DNA from: Paenibacillus harenae
GTDB lineage: Bacteria; Bacillota; Bacilli; Paenibacillales; Paenibacillaceae
Assembly: GCF_030812415.1 (NCBI RefSeq)
Contig: NZ_JAUSST010000009.1
Coordinates: 1 to 64,000, forward strand
Reading direction: 5' to 3'
Length of the DNA: 64,000 nucleotides
The notes beneath the pieces were generated by a model. It saw only the letters and a program-made list of their open reading frames with translations. It searched no databases and had not been told where the DNA came from. Both the position numbers and the translations under genes were made by a program. This document shows, piece after piece, positions 1 through 8,153 of this stretch; within the stretch, counting starts at the first letter, position 1, and each line of letters begins with the position of its first letter.

Positions 1-52
1 GCACAGCAATGTGTGTAGCTGACGAATACTAATCGGTCGAGGGCTTATCCTA
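1..52 (+). rRNA. 23S ribosomal RNA, 3' end (partial)
   Basis: The first about 50 bases match the conserved 3' end of Firmicutes 23S rRNA as remembered: a GTAGCTGACGAATACTAATC core followed by GGTCGAGGGCTTATCC. The gene begins outside the window. The following 100 bases are spacer-like and lead straight to an intrinsic terminator, so the usual 5S gene is not present behind this copy. The exact 3' nucleotide is approximate. Confidence 0.9.
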
Positions 53-153
53 AAACGCTTATACGGTCCATACAACCTGTAGGCAACAGCTAAAGCATTC
101 ATTCAAAACGTTCATATTCAGTTTTCAGCGTGTAAGCACTCATGCTTACTTGC

Positions 154-189
154 AAAAACCTTAGCGCTATTTGCCGCAAGGTTTTTTTT
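154..189 (+). terminator. Intrinsic terminator of the rRNA operon
   Basis: AAAAACCTT pairs with AAGGTTTTT, with a further short GCG/CGC pairing inside, and is followed by a run of eight T. It lies about 100 bases after the 23S end and is the only terminator before the convergent ankyrin gene. Confidence 0.8.
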
Positions 190-217
190 GTGTTTTCAAA
201 CGGGCAAGCTTAATGAT

Positions 218-550
218 TTAGACACGGTTATTTTGTTCGCTTAGAAGCCGATTCAGCAGCCTTACCATGGCCGTTCTTCCATGACGAATCGCGTAGTCTA
301 GAGCAGTAGCGCCGTTTCGGTCAGTCCGCTCAATATCCACTCCGCACTGGATGAGGATATAAACGATTCGCATGTTCTCGTGAAGCGCGGCGGCAATAAG
401 CGGCGTTATTCCTATCTCGTTGGTGAAGTTGGCGTCAGCCCCCTGCAGCAATAACAGACGGACCTTGGAGTAGTCGTTTTGCAGAACGGCTGTGAACAAT
501 GCTTCGTCCACCGCAGTCTCCTGTTGTCCAATCCTTGCCTCGTCCGTCAT
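218..550 (-). CDS. Ankyrin-repeat protein (110 aa)
   Basis: Small cytoplasmic protein made almost entirely of ankyrin repeats. About three repeats are visible: DEALFTAVLQNDYSKVRLLLLQGAD, then GITPLIAAALHENMRIVYILIQCGVD, then GATALDYAIRHGRTAMVRLL (each quoted only in outline; motif TPLxxAAxxG and LLxxGAD). Such proteins act as protein-binding scaffolds; the partner is unknown. I chose the ATG at 550 because it overlaps the stop codon of the upstream Spo0E-like gene as ATGA, which implies translational coupling. An in-frame start further upstream (601) would overlap that gene extensively and is less likely. It is transcribed toward the rRNA terminator. Confidence 0.8.
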   Translation of the reverse strand: MTDEARIGQQETAVDEALFTAVLQNDYSKVRLLLLQGADANFTNEIGITPLIAAALHENMRIVYILIQCGVDIERTDRNGATALDYAIRHGRTAMVRLLNRLLSEQNNRV

Positions 551-702
551 TGGTTTCTGTTCCGATGTATCTCGCCTATGAGCTGATCGACTTGCCGACA
601 TAGTTCGACGATCTCGTTATCCTGCCAGAGCTCCTTGTTGGCCGATAGTGCAGTCAAGCGATGATGCAACTGCTCCAGCCGCTGTTCCAATGGTATTTCC
701 AT
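547..702 (-). CDS. Spo0E-like aspartyl-phosphate phosphatase (51 aa)
   Basis: Tiny protein of the Spo0E family, which dephosphorylates Spo0A~P and so delays sporulation. It starts MEIPLEQRLEQLHHRL and ends with an ELCRQVDQLIGEIHRN helix; this corresponds to the family pattern of two helices with an SQELDxLI-type motif in the second, where S and E are replaced by C and V here. Length is typical (50-60 aa). A strong ribosome binding site (GAGGTGG) lies 5 bases before the ATG. Its TGA overlaps the ATG of the ankyrin gene, so the two are probably one transcript. Assignment rests on size and motif, not on an alignment. Confidence 0.72.
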   Translation of the reverse strand: MEIPLEQRLEQLHHRLTALSANKELWQDNEIVELCRQVDQLIGEIHRNRNQ

Positions 703-826
703 AAAGCCACCTCACCCACTTATTCGATCGAGTAACGCAATAGAATCATTTTAACGCAATGCAGGAAGCCGTGATAAATGCCATTAGTTCGATTTCTTTG
801 CCTGTTTTTCGTCGGATAAAAGCGGT

Positions 827-856
827 TTGTGAAACTAGGCCATTCGTTGCTACAAT
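827..856 (+). promoter_or_regulatory. Probable sigma-A promoter of the 904-5395 operon
   Basis: TTGTGA at 827-832 and TACAAT at 851-856 are separated by 18 bases, about 45 bases before the start codon of the first gene. Nothing else in the 200-base gap (703-903) looks like a gene. Confidence 0.55.
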
Positions 857-903
857 AGAGTTAGACCTATTTATCGGCGCGGGTGCGACGGAAGGAGCTT
901 GTG

Positions 904-1368
904 ATGATTGAGTTTGAAGCGGTCCTCGTAAGACCGGAGGGGATAGGGACTTGGACGTATGTTACGATTCCCTGCTCCATAGAACATTTGTACGGAACGA
1001 AGGCACAGGTTCGAGTGAAAGGAGCGATAAACGGCTTCCCCTACAGAGGGTCATTAATGCCTCATGGCAATGGTTCGCACTATATGGTCGTTAACAAATC
1101 GCTGCGTAATGAAGCGAAGGCCCAGGTGGGAGAGAGCGTTCATATGACAATGGAGCTAGATACAGCTCCGCGTGAAATAGAGCTTCCGGATGACTTGGCA
1201 GCAGGTCTGGAGCAAGACGAGCAAGCACGATCGGCATTCGATGCCCTTTCCTACTCGCATAAGAAAGAATACATAACGTGGATTGAAGAGGCCAAGAAAG
1301 CAGAAACGAGACAAAACCGCATCGTGAAGTCGATAGAGAAATTGCGCGCCGGCAAAAGGTTGAAATAA
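904..1368 (+). CDS. DUF1905 / YdeI-like protein (154 aa)
   Basis: Looks like the DUF1905 family fused to a YdeI/OmpD-associated C-terminal segment. The N-terminal half (about 1-95) carries the family pattern: FEAVL, then TYVTIPCSIEHLYGTKAQVRVKGAINGFPY in outline, then SLMPHGNGSHYMVVNKSLR. The C-terminal part (about 105-150) has the typical DALSYSHKKEYITWIEEAKKAETR-like helix seen in YdeI-type proteins (quoted in outline). Biochemical role of the family is not established. I take the ATG at 904 because GAAGGAG lies 6 bases upstream; a GTG at 883 would sit before that site. First gene of the operon, 15 bases ahead of the ATPase gene. Confidence 0.75.
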   Translation: MIEFEAVLVRPEGIGTWTYVTIPCSIEHLYGTKAQVRVKGAINGFPYRGSLMPHGNGSHYMVVNKSLRNEAKAQVGESVHMTMELDTAPREIELPDDLAAGLEQDEQARSAFDALSYSHKKEYITWIEEAKKAETRQNRIVKSIEKLRAGKRLK

Positions 1369-1383
1369 CGGGGAGGCTTCACC

Positions 1384-2148
1384 ATGACAAAAAGCGAGTT
1401 AGGGCTTTATTTAAGAAGCGTTAGTCTGCTTCGCGATCTTGTCCCTTCCTTCGACAAGTATCCGTTCAATCTTAACGCGATCCGAGAGTTGGATCGGCTC
1501 GACTTTCACCCGAAGGTAACTTATATCGTCGGCGAGAACGGGATGGGCAAGTCAACCTTAATGGAGGCGATCGCGATTGCGCTCGGATTCAATCCGGAGG
1601 GCGGAACGATCAACTTCTCGTTCTCCACAGAAGCGACGCATTCGGAGCTGCATGAGTATATGAGGCCGGTTAGAGGCGTTATGAGACCGAGAGACGGGTT
1701 TTTCTTCCGGGCGGAGAGCTACTACAATCTGGCGACGAATATAGACGAGATGGATCGTGAGCCCGGTTTTGGGGGGCGGATCATTGAGTCTTATGGGGGG
1801 AAATCGCTCCACCAGCAGTCCCATGGCGAGTCGTTCTTCGCAGCGTTCCTTCATCGTTTTGGCGGGAATGGCCTTTATATTATGGACGAGCCGGAGGCAG
1901 CGTTATCGCCTCTTCGGCAGATGGCCATGCTCTCGCGCATGCATGAGCTCGTCAAGCTGCGCTCCCAATTCATTATTGCGACCCATTCGCCGATTCTAAT
2001 GGCCTATCCGGACTCCTATGTCTACAATCTAAGCCCGGAAGGAATTACGTTAACGACGATGGAGGAGACGGAGCACTACGTCATTATGAAGCAGTTTCTA
2101 AACAACAAAGAGAGGATGCTAAGAGAGTTGTTCGGAGAGGACGATTAA
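1384..2148 (+). CDS. ABC-type/AAA ATPase, COG3910-like (254 aa)
   Basis: Soluble ATPase of the SMC/RecF/ABC class with no membrane partner. Visible motifs in order: Walker A GENGMGKST at residues 50-58, an ABC-signature-like QSHGES at 145-150, Walker B GLYIMDEPEAALS from 163, and the H-loop histidine ATHSP at 201. The short length and compact layout match the stand-alone predicted ATPases of COG3910. Many relatives sit in defence or repair islands but the family function is not settled. It follows the DUF1905 gene by 15 bases and precedes the CYTH gene by 34, with its own ribosome binding site (GGGGAGG). Confidence 0.85.
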   Translation: MTKSELGLYLRSVSLLRDLVPSFDKYPFNLNAIRELDRLDFHPKVTYIVGENGMGKSTLMEAIAIALGFNPEGGTINFSFSTEATHSELHEYMRPVRGVMRPRDGFFFRAESYYNLATNIDEMDREPGFGGRIIESYGGKSLHQQSHGESFFAAFLHRFGGNGLYIMDEPEAALSPLRQMAMLSRMHELVKLRSQFIIATHSPILMAYPDSYVYNLSPEGITLTTMEETEHYVIMKQFLNNKERMLRELFGEDD

Positions 2149-2182
2149 CAGAATCTAAGCATCCTTAGAGGAGAGACATGAG

Positions 2183-2677
2183 ATGGCAATGGAGATTGAA
2201 CGTAAATTTTTGCTGCAAGAAACGGTCGAGAGGTTGGCTGAACAAGGAATCATTCACATCGTATCCGAGCAGCGAATCGAACAGACGTATTTAGCGCTAG
2301 ATGTGGATCAGGAGCTGCGCGTGCGCAAGATTACGAATGTGGCGACGGGGGAGTTAACCTTCACGCATACGTTCAAGCAAGGGAACGGCCTAGCGCGCGA
2401 AGAAATCGAATATAGCATTAACGAGTCGATATACGAGCAGGTTGTTAATGCGTTCCAGGCTGTGCCGCTGACGAAAAACCGCGTTACCGCTGAGTGGAAC
2501 GATACGGTAATAGAGATCGACATCTACGATCAGCTTAAGCTTACGGTACTCGAGATAGAGTTCGAGTCGGAGAGCGAAGCGCATGCCTTCGATGCCCCCG
2601 ATTGGTTCGGCAAGGACATTAGCGATGAACGACAATACAGCAATAAGACGGTATGGCGGGAATTACAGAAGAAATAA
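2183..2677 (+). CDS. CYTH-domain (triphosphate tunnel) protein (164 aa)
   Basis: Member of the CYTH / triphosphate tunnel metalloenzyme superfamily. The defining N-terminal ExExK motif is EIERK at residues 4-8, followed by the expected alternating acidic/basic strands: RIEQTYLAL, ELRVRKI, FTHTFKQG, EEIEY, EIDIY and VLEIEFESE. Members hydrolyse or form triphosphate-containing compounds (inorganic triphosphate, thiamine triphosphate, RNA 5'-triphosphate in fungal capping enzymes, or cAMP). The substrate cannot be told from sequence. Length matches the single-domain bacterial forms such as YgiF-N or NeuTTM. It lies between an ATPase and a methyltransferase in one operon. Confidence 0.88.
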   Translation: MAMEIERKFLLQETVERLAEQGIIHIVSEQRIEQTYLALDVDQELRVRKITNVATGELTFTHTFKQGNGLAREEIEYSINESIYEQVVNAFQAVPLTKNRVTAEWNDTVIEIDIYDQLKLTVLEIEFESESEAHAFDAPDWFGKDISDERQYSNKTVWRELQKK

Positions 2678-2707
2678 AAGCATTCATGAGAAGGGGGATG
2701 ATTATCT

Positions 2708-4792
2708 ATGCTGCAATTGCTGCAAGCTATCCAAGCCTATCGCCAAGACGAGGCGGTCAGCCCGGCCCAACATCCTTGGCTTCATTATCTTGCATCTGCG
2801 GAAGAAAGAATCGTTAATGTGGAGCGCATACACTCGCTCAAGGAGCTTACGAACGCCAATCCGGTACTTGATTATGTGGAGAGAAGCTTGCGTATACTCG
2901 ATTCTAAGGCACTCTCCTATTGGATGAAGGATGTGCTCGAGCAGGTGCTTGCGTGGTCGGAGACGGCCAAGGGCGGAACGATTAAGGACCGCATGCGCTG
3001 GCAGTCGGAAGGCGTTAATATTTTTGTCCATAATAGCGGGTCGGCTCAGCTGTACGAGCGTTCGCTGCATGGTGCGAGAGATAGTGGGCAGGCTATGATT
3101 ATTAAACTGCTTATTGAAGCTCATGGGCTGATCGGGCAACAAATCCGCGGAGAAATTCCGCAGTCCGAAGGAGCTGCCTTGCTTGAGATCGTGGATAAGG
3201 GGCTGCTAACGGCAGCGGAATTGGAGCAGCTGCTGCTAAAGCTTAACCACTGCGTGATCGGGGCGGTAGCGCCCGAGCTATGGGAAGCGGTGAGCGTGGA
3301 AGTGGCTGAGCGCGTTCGCGAGCTGGTCATGGAACGTACGCCAAGGCGGGAGCAGATCGAAGATCGGCTTAGAAGAATGCGTACGGTTTCGATCCAGCGG
3401 GGCGAGACGTTCGATAACATCTATCATAAGCTCGATCAAAAATATGGAATACATGAGCTGCTGGAACCGCTAACCGAGAAGACGTTCTGGTATGCGGAGC
3501 CGGCGCTTCAAGACTTCTCGCTCGAGCACTTTGTTAAGACGATGGCAATCGTCGGCCGCTCTGAAGGTTTGGACGATGTGCGGCATATCAGCTTCGAGAG
3601 GCTGATGAACGCGATGTATTACGACTATCGCGGCGAAAAAAAAATAAATGTCTACAAGCAAAGAATTATCGAGAAGTATATGAACGAGCTCGACTGGAAC
3701 ATCATTCGAGAGGGCTTCGCGGTGCAGGGCAATCCTCATCTGAAGTATAAGCTAAGTCAGAAGGATGAGCTCCAGGATACGTTGTTTGTCGAATTCGAGT
3801 TTTCCGCGGCGGCGGAGAAGCTGATCGCCTTCTGCGTGGAGGCCGAGAAGTCGCCGATGTACGAGCGGGCTGTATTATTGCTGTACGATCTGTTCGAGCT
3901 GCGCAGGGACAAGTACGACCGTTTTCACAACGAAGAGGTTTACTTATCCGATATGAACCAGACCGCGGATTACAAAAAAATTATACTCGACTACGTCGTC
4001 GGCGAGCGCGTTATCGACATCGGCCCGGGCGGGGGCGTGCTGCTTGATCTGATCGAGGAGCGTCTGCCGGACAAGAAACCGATCGGTATCGATATTTCGA
4101 CCAACGTCGTAGAGGCGCTGAATCGCAAGAAGCAGCTTGGCGGCCACCGTTGGGAAGTGCTACAGGGCGATGCGCTTAACTTGAAAGATTATGTAGAACC
4201 GGGCAGCATAAATACCGTTATTTTCTCATCGATCATTCATGAGCTATACTCCTACGTTCCTTATAACGGAAGCAAGTTCAATTACGACACGGTAGCCGCG
4301 GCGCTGCGCAGCGCGTACGATGTCCTCTCCGAAGGAGGACGTATTATTATCCGGGATGGCATTATGACCGATCCGCCTGAGCAGACGAGAATACTGCGTT
4401 TCCTGCAGTCCGATGCCATGCCGTGCTTGGAGCGTTACAGCAAGGACTTCGCCGGACGTAAAATCGTCTTCGAGCGACTCGGCGATAATGAGGTACGGAT
4501 GCCGGTTAACGACGCTATGGAGTTTCTGTATACGTACACATGGGGTGAAGAGGCCTATGTGCATGAGGTACAGGAGCAATTCGGTTATTTCACGCCGAAC
4601 GGCTATCATGATTTCATTCGGCTGACGCTAGGAAGCAGCGCCCGGATTATAACGAGCAGCCATTATTTGCAGGCGGGCTATACGGAAGCGTTAGCTGACA
4701 AGGTGCAGCTGTATGACGAAGACGGCGAGCGTGTACCTTTGCCCGATAGTACCTGTTTCATCGTCATCGAGAAATGCGAAGGCAAGGAGTAG
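2708..4792 (+). CDS. Large SAM-dependent methyltransferase (694 aa)
   Basis: A long protein with a class I methyltransferase domain in its C-terminal half. Motif I is VIDIGPGGG at about 435-443, motif II acidic GIDIS about 25 residues later, then GDALN and an IFSSIIHELYSY stretch that corresponds to motif IV. The first about 400 residues are helical and resemble no family I recognise; they contain charged segments such as ERTPRREQIEDRLRRMR. There are no membrane segments. The substrate is unknown. It starts 30 bases after the CYTH gene with a GGGGG-type ribosome site and ends 9 bases before a P-loop kinase-like gene, so these are probably co-translated and functionally linked. Confidence 0.7.
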   Translation: MLQLLQAIQAYRQDEAVSPAQHPWLHYLASAEERIVNVERIHSLKELTNANPVLDYVERSLRILDSKALSYWMKDVLEQVLAWSETAKGGTIKDRMRWQSEGVNIFVHNSGSAQLYERSLHGARDSGQAMIIKLLIEAHGLIGQQIRGEIPQSEGAALLEIVDKGLLTAAELEQLLLKLNHCVIGAVAPELWEAVSVEVAERVRELVMERTPRREQIEDRLRRMRTVSIQRGETFDNIYHKLDQKYGIHELLEPLTEKTFWYAEPALQDFSLEHFVKTMAIVGRSEGLDDVRHISFERLMNAMYYDYRGEKKINVYKQRIIEKYMNELDWNIIREGFAVQGNPHLKYKLSQKDELQDTLFVEFEFSAAAEKLIAFCVEAEKSPMYERAVLLLYDLFELRRDKYDRFHNEEVYLSDMNQTADYKKIILDYVVGERVIDIGPGGGVLLDLIEERLPDKKPIGIDISTNVVEALNRKKQLGGHRWEVLQGDALNLKDYVEPGSINTVIFSSIIHELYSYVPYNGSKFNYDTVAAALRSAYDVLSEGGRIIIRDGIMTDPPEQTRILRFLQSDAMPCLERYSKDFAGRKIVFERLGDNEVRMPVNDAMEFLYTYTWGEEAYVHEVQEQFGYFTPNGYHDFIRLTLGSSARIITSSHYLQAGYTEALADKVQLYDEDGERVPLPDSTCFIVIEKCEGKE

Positions 4793-4801
4793 ACAAGCGC
4801 G

Positions 4802-5395
4802 ATGAGAAAACTGGTGTTTTTTGTAGGCGGTGCGGGTGCGGGCAAGACGACGCTGGCGAAGGCGCTGGCGGCAAGGCGTGGAGCCGCGCTGTTCGATATG
4901 GATACGATGCTTCGTCCTGCTGCCGTTGCGCTTATGACGCAAGCGGGGCTAGACCCGAGCGACAGGGATTCGGCAGCGTACAAGTCGCTTTGCCGTGATC
5001 TCGGTTACCGTATAACGATGGATGCTGCGCTTGAGAATGTGACGATCGGAAACGATGCGCTCGTGATCGGACCTTTTACGAAGGAAACCGAAGACCCGCA
5101 ATGGATTGAGACTGAGCTGGCGTCAATCGGGGCAACGCTGGAAGATGTGGAAGTATTGGTCTTGTTCGTTCAACTGAAGGACGATAGGCTGCATTATGAG
5201 CGAATTGCCAGCCGGGGCCTGGAGCTCGATCAGTACAAGCTCGGGCATTGGCATGAATTCAGCCAATCATCGCTCGTGCCTCGGAAGTTGAAATGGAACA
5301 TACCGGCGGGATCCGTGCTTTACTTCGACAACTCGGGAGAGCTTGACGAGCAAACGATCGAGCGCCTTGAGCGATTCGTATATGGCGCACCGTAA
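4802..5395 (+). CDS. P-loop kinase-like ATPase (197 aa)
   Basis: Small nucleotide-binding protein of the AAA_33 / shikimate-kinase-like P-loop kinase class. Walker A is GGAGAGKTT at residues 9-17, directly after a hydrophobic strand at the N-terminus. DMDTM at about 32-36 follows the P-loop where kinases carry a DxD substrate site, and a lid-like arginine-containing stretch YERIASRGLELD lies near 140. It could phosphorylate a small molecule or a nucleic-acid end; the sequence does not say which. Last gene of the operon, followed after 2 bases by the inverted repeat at 5398-5443. Confidence 0.72.
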   Translation: MRKLVFFVGGAGAGKTTLAKALAARRGAALFDMDTMLRPAAVALMTQAGLDPSDRDSAAYKSLCRDLGYRITMDAALENVTIGNDALVIGPFTKETEDPQWIETELASIGATLEDVEVLVLFVQLKDDRLHYERIASRGLELDQYKLGHWHEFSQSSLVPRKLKWNIPAGSVLYFDNSGELDEQTIERLERFVYGAP

Positions 5396-5397
5396 TC

Positions 5398-5443
5398 GCA
5401 AGCAAACAAGGATGACCCGGGAGGGTCATCCTTGTTTGCTTGC
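5398..5443. terminator. Long perfect inverted repeat between convergent genes
   Basis: Two 21-base arms (5398-5418 and 5423-5443) pair perfectly around a 4-base loop. There is no T-run on either side, but the position between two convergent genes suggests a bidirectional terminator. The stop codon of the minus-strand gene (5426-5428) lies inside the right arm. Confidence 0.65.
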
Positions 5444-6814
5444 AGCGAGGAGACTGGCGTAAAGCTCACGCGTCTTGGCAGGGTCATTTTCGTTATAGAC
5501 GATGTAGGTATAGGGCAGTTTGATCATGATGTAAGGCGGTTTGTTTTTGTAAATATAAAGCTTGGTCTTGCCGAGCGAATCAAGGGTGAAGCTGCCTCTA
5601 GCATAAGCGGCGGTTGCCATGCCGTTCGTGCGAAAACCCGAAGGAACGGTGTCCTTAAGCGTAATCTCCATCACATCATTTAACGGGAAATCGATATTGT
5701 AAGGCGAATAATCGATTGTAATGCGACCGCTATTCTCAATAGTTAGTACAGGCGCCATGTAGTCGGACTTAACGGCAAAAGCACCGAGAGGAATGATGAT
5801 TACCAAAGAAACGAAGAACGTTCCGTACTGAATCCATTTGCCCGTCCGAGTTGCCATATTTATCGTAGTTCCGATACCGACTCTATTCGGTACCATTACC
5901 GATTGGTCGTTCGGATTATAATAGGTGGAGCCGTTGAGCCAATATTGATCGTCATCGGTAAGGACTGTTTGTCCATCCGTATGGGCAATATCATATGTAA
6001 GCATAGCGAGCTTGTTATGAACGAACAGAATACCAGCCAGCGGCACAAGGGAAACGAGCAAGATGCCGATGAGCCAAAATACAAAGGTCGACGAGCTGCC
6101 CCCGGATAAAATCAGGTAGCCAGTAATCGCGCAACCGCTCTCGAAGATCGCCATGGCCAGCCATAAAATAGACCAGTACCGTCTGCCGATCGTATTAATT
6201 GCATCGTTAACATCTTTGTTCTCGCTGTAGTATTTCGGCTTCATTCTCGTAAAGGCGGCCGAGAGAGCGAACAAGATGGACGTTATGCCAAGCGATGCTA
6301 CACCTGTCATTCGCAGCAGCATGTCCGATTGTTGGAATGATAGGATGATGAGCGCTAACGCGACAGCCACAGGAACGGCGAACCAGCATGCGGATAAAAT
6401 GGTCGCTTGTTGCAAGTCGTTTATTTTGCCGTCAATGCGAACGGTAAGCGGCTCGCCTATGAACCATTTCTTCTCTCTCTTCAGCATAGCGGCCCTATGA
6501 TGGACGCGAATAAAGGGCAACCTCGATGTGTACAGAAAGACGGCTAGCCACATTATCGTATAAATAAGCGACAAGGAGAAGAAACTGGTTAGTCCGAACA
6601 ATGGGATTACCGCCAGCAAGGAAATCGTAAAGTAGACGGTATACGACTGGTTGTACAATGTTTTCAAATCGAGCATTTGCTTGGCGTTCAGTGCTTCCGG
6701 CGGGAGCGCAATCCCGAATAAGATGCCGTCCTTTGGTTTGTTTTGGACAAAACAGATGAGGAGTACAATGATGTAAGTGATAAGGATTGGGATGAATAGT
6801 ATGAATTTATCCAA
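5426..6814 (-). CDS. Multi-pass membrane protein with DUF5808-like motif (462 aa)
   Basis: Integral membrane protein with about eight or nine hydrophobic segments (first at 4-22, then about 60-95 as a pair, 142-160, 170-188, 214-236, 245-265 and 330-346). Near residue 290-320 is a motif of the DUF5808 type: W-LNG-x-YYNPND then VPNR-GIGTTIN. The last 110 residues after the final membrane segment form beta-strands ending in a PH-like region (FPLNDVMEITL, KTKLYIYKNKPPYI), facing outside or inside unknown. Related Firmicutes proteins carry a DUF1648 segment and sit near GntR or other regulators; no function is established. Stands alone on this strand, convergent with the operon before it. Confidence 0.7.
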   Translation of the reverse strand: MDKFILFIPILITYIIVLLICFVQNKPKDGILFGIALPPEALNAKQMLDLKTLYNQSYTVYFTISLLAVIPLFGLTSFFSLSLIYTIMWLAVFLYTSRLPFIRVHHRAAMLKREKKWFIGEPLTVRIDGKINDLQQATILSACWFAVPVAVALALIILSFQQSDMLLRMTGVASLGITSILFALSAAFTRMKPKYYSENKDVNDAINTIGRRYWSILWLAMAIFESGCAITGYLILSGGSSSTFVFWLIGILLVSLVPLAGILFVHNKLAMLTYDIAHTDGQTVLTDDDQYWLNGSTYYNPNDQSVMVPNRVGIGTTINMATRTGKWIQYGTFFVSLVIIIPLGAFAVKSDYMAPVLTIENSGRITIDYSPYNIDFPLNDVMEITLKDTVPSGFRTNGMATAAYARGSFTLDSLGKTKLYIYKNKPPYIMIKLPYTYIVYNENDPAKTRELYASLLAASKQG

Positions 6815-6970
6815 TTATGCAAGCCTCCCGGTTATTGTATCGATGAAAGTAGGTTTCAAGCAGCCGCAAGCTTTACTCCTATTATACGAACATTTATACT
6901 TCTAGGTGCAACGGTTTTCGTAAGAGATTAGAACAGTTTAATTAAAATGCAGCAAGGATGGGAATATACG

Positions 6971-7960
6971 ATGGTTAAATTCGGAGTTATCGGAACGAAC
7001 TGGATTACGGAGTCATTTATCGCTGCGGCGCGCGAGGTCTCGTCTTTCCAATTAACGGCTGTCTATTCGCGTACGGCGGAGCGTGCGGAGGAGTTCGCAG
7101 CCAAGCATCATATACCGAATACGTATACGGATATAGCTGCCATGGCGGCAAGCGGAGAGATTGATGCGGTCTACATTGCGAGCCCGAACTCTTATCACGC
7201 CCAGTATGCGATCGAGTGCATGAAGCATGGCATACACGTGTTGTGCGAGAAGCCGATCGCATCCAACGCGAAGGAGCTTGGCGCAATGATCGCTGCGGCG
7301 AAGGAGAACGGCGTTTTGCTGATGGAGGCGCTGAAGTCGACATTAATGCCGGGTACGGGGGCGATTCGGGAGCATTTGTCGAAGATCGGTACCGTGCGCC
7401 GTTTCTTTGCAAGCTATTGCCAGTACTCATCCAGATATGATGCCTATAAAGCGGGTACGGTGCTTAACGCGTTCAATCCGGCCTTCTCGAACGGCGCTTT
7501 GATGGATATCGGCATCTATTGCGTCTATCAAGCGGTGGCGTTGTTCGGCAAGCCCGATGAGGTGAAGGCGACAGGCGTCATGCTGGAATCAGGCGTTGAT
7601 GGCGAAGGAAGCATATTGCTGAAATACCCGGACATGGATGCGGTCATTATGTATTCGAAAATAACGCAGTCCTCGCTCCCTTCCGAGATTCAGGGCGAGA
7701 GCGGCAGCATCGTCATCGATAAAATCAGCGAGCCGGAGAAAGTCGTCATCCAGTATCGCGACGGCAGAGAGGAAGACCTGTCGCAGCAGACCTCCGGCCA
7801 TACGATGTATTACGAAGCGAAGGAATTTATCGAGCTGGTCGAGGCCGGCAAGACCGAATCGACCATTAATTCGCTTGCTACTTCGATGCTGTCCATGGAA
7901 GTGATGGACGAGGCGAGAAAGCAGCTGGGGCTTGTTTTCCCAGCGGATTCGAAGTCGTAA
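6971..7960 (+). CDS. Gfo/Idh/MocA-family oxidoreductase (329 aa)
   Basis: NAD(P)-dependent sugar or inositol dehydrogenase-like enzyme. The Rossmann nucleotide-binding strand is FGVIGTNWI at residues 4-12 and the family's catalytic lysine motif EKP lies at 93-95 (CEKPIASNA). The C-terminal half has the usual GALMDIGIYCVY segment and beta-sheet dimer/substrate domain. The substrate is unpredictable within this family. I chose the ATG at 6971 because AAGGATGGG precedes it; an ATG at 6947 has no ribosome site. It stands alone between the membrane-protein gene (divergent) and the rtcB leader. Confidence 0.88.
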   Translation: MVKFGVIGTNWITESFIAAAREVSSFQLTAVYSRTAERAEEFAAKHHIPNTYTDIAAMAASGEIDAVYIASPNSYHAQYAIECMKHGIHVLCEKPIASNAKELGAMIAAAKENGVLLMEALKSTLMPGTGAIREHLSKIGTVRRFFASYCQYSSRYDAYKAGTVLNAFNPAFSNGALMDIGIYCVYQAVALFGKPDEVKATGVMLESGVDGEGSILLKYPDMDAVIMYSKITQSSLPSEIQGESGSIVIDKISEPEKVVIQYRDGREEDLSQQTSGHTMYYEAKEFIELVEAGKTESTINSLATSMLSMEVMDEARKQLGLVFPADSKS

Positions 7961-8018
7961 GAGCAAGGACTATTTGGATCGGTTAATTGCGATTGTTAAT
8001 TTTCTGGAAATAAAAGTG

Positions 8019-8047
8019 TTGACAAAGCCGGATTGCGGCTTTATTAT
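8019..8047 (+). promoter_or_regulatory. Consensus sigma-A promoter of the RNA-repair operon
   Basis: Perfect -35 TTGACA at 8019-8024, exactly 17 bases, then TATTAT at 8042-8047. It lies about 260 bases upstream of the rtcB start, so the transcript has a long leader. Confidence 0.85.
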
Positions 8048-8066
8048 GATGAGAATCAAATGAAGG

Positions 8067-8153
8067 GAGGCCGACCACTATGTTGGGCTATAATCAACCT
8101 GTCGAATTACAACATCAGCTACAGCTTAATAGCTTGTCCATGTCGTCGGCCTC
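8067..8153 (+). promoter_or_regulatory. rtcB leader: long-range pairing that can mask a ribosome site
   Basis: GAGGCCGAC at 8067-8075 is the perfect complement of GTCGGCCTC at 8145-8153. The left arm contains the Shine-Dalgarno GGGAGG of the small leader ORF and the right arm lies inside that ORF. Translation of the ORF and formation of this stem are therefore mutually exclusive, a layout typical of leader attenuation. A second element, the terminator at 8233-8269, follows. No T-box or other riboswitch motif that I know is visible. This accounts for most of the 345-base gap before rtcB. Confidence 0.5.
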
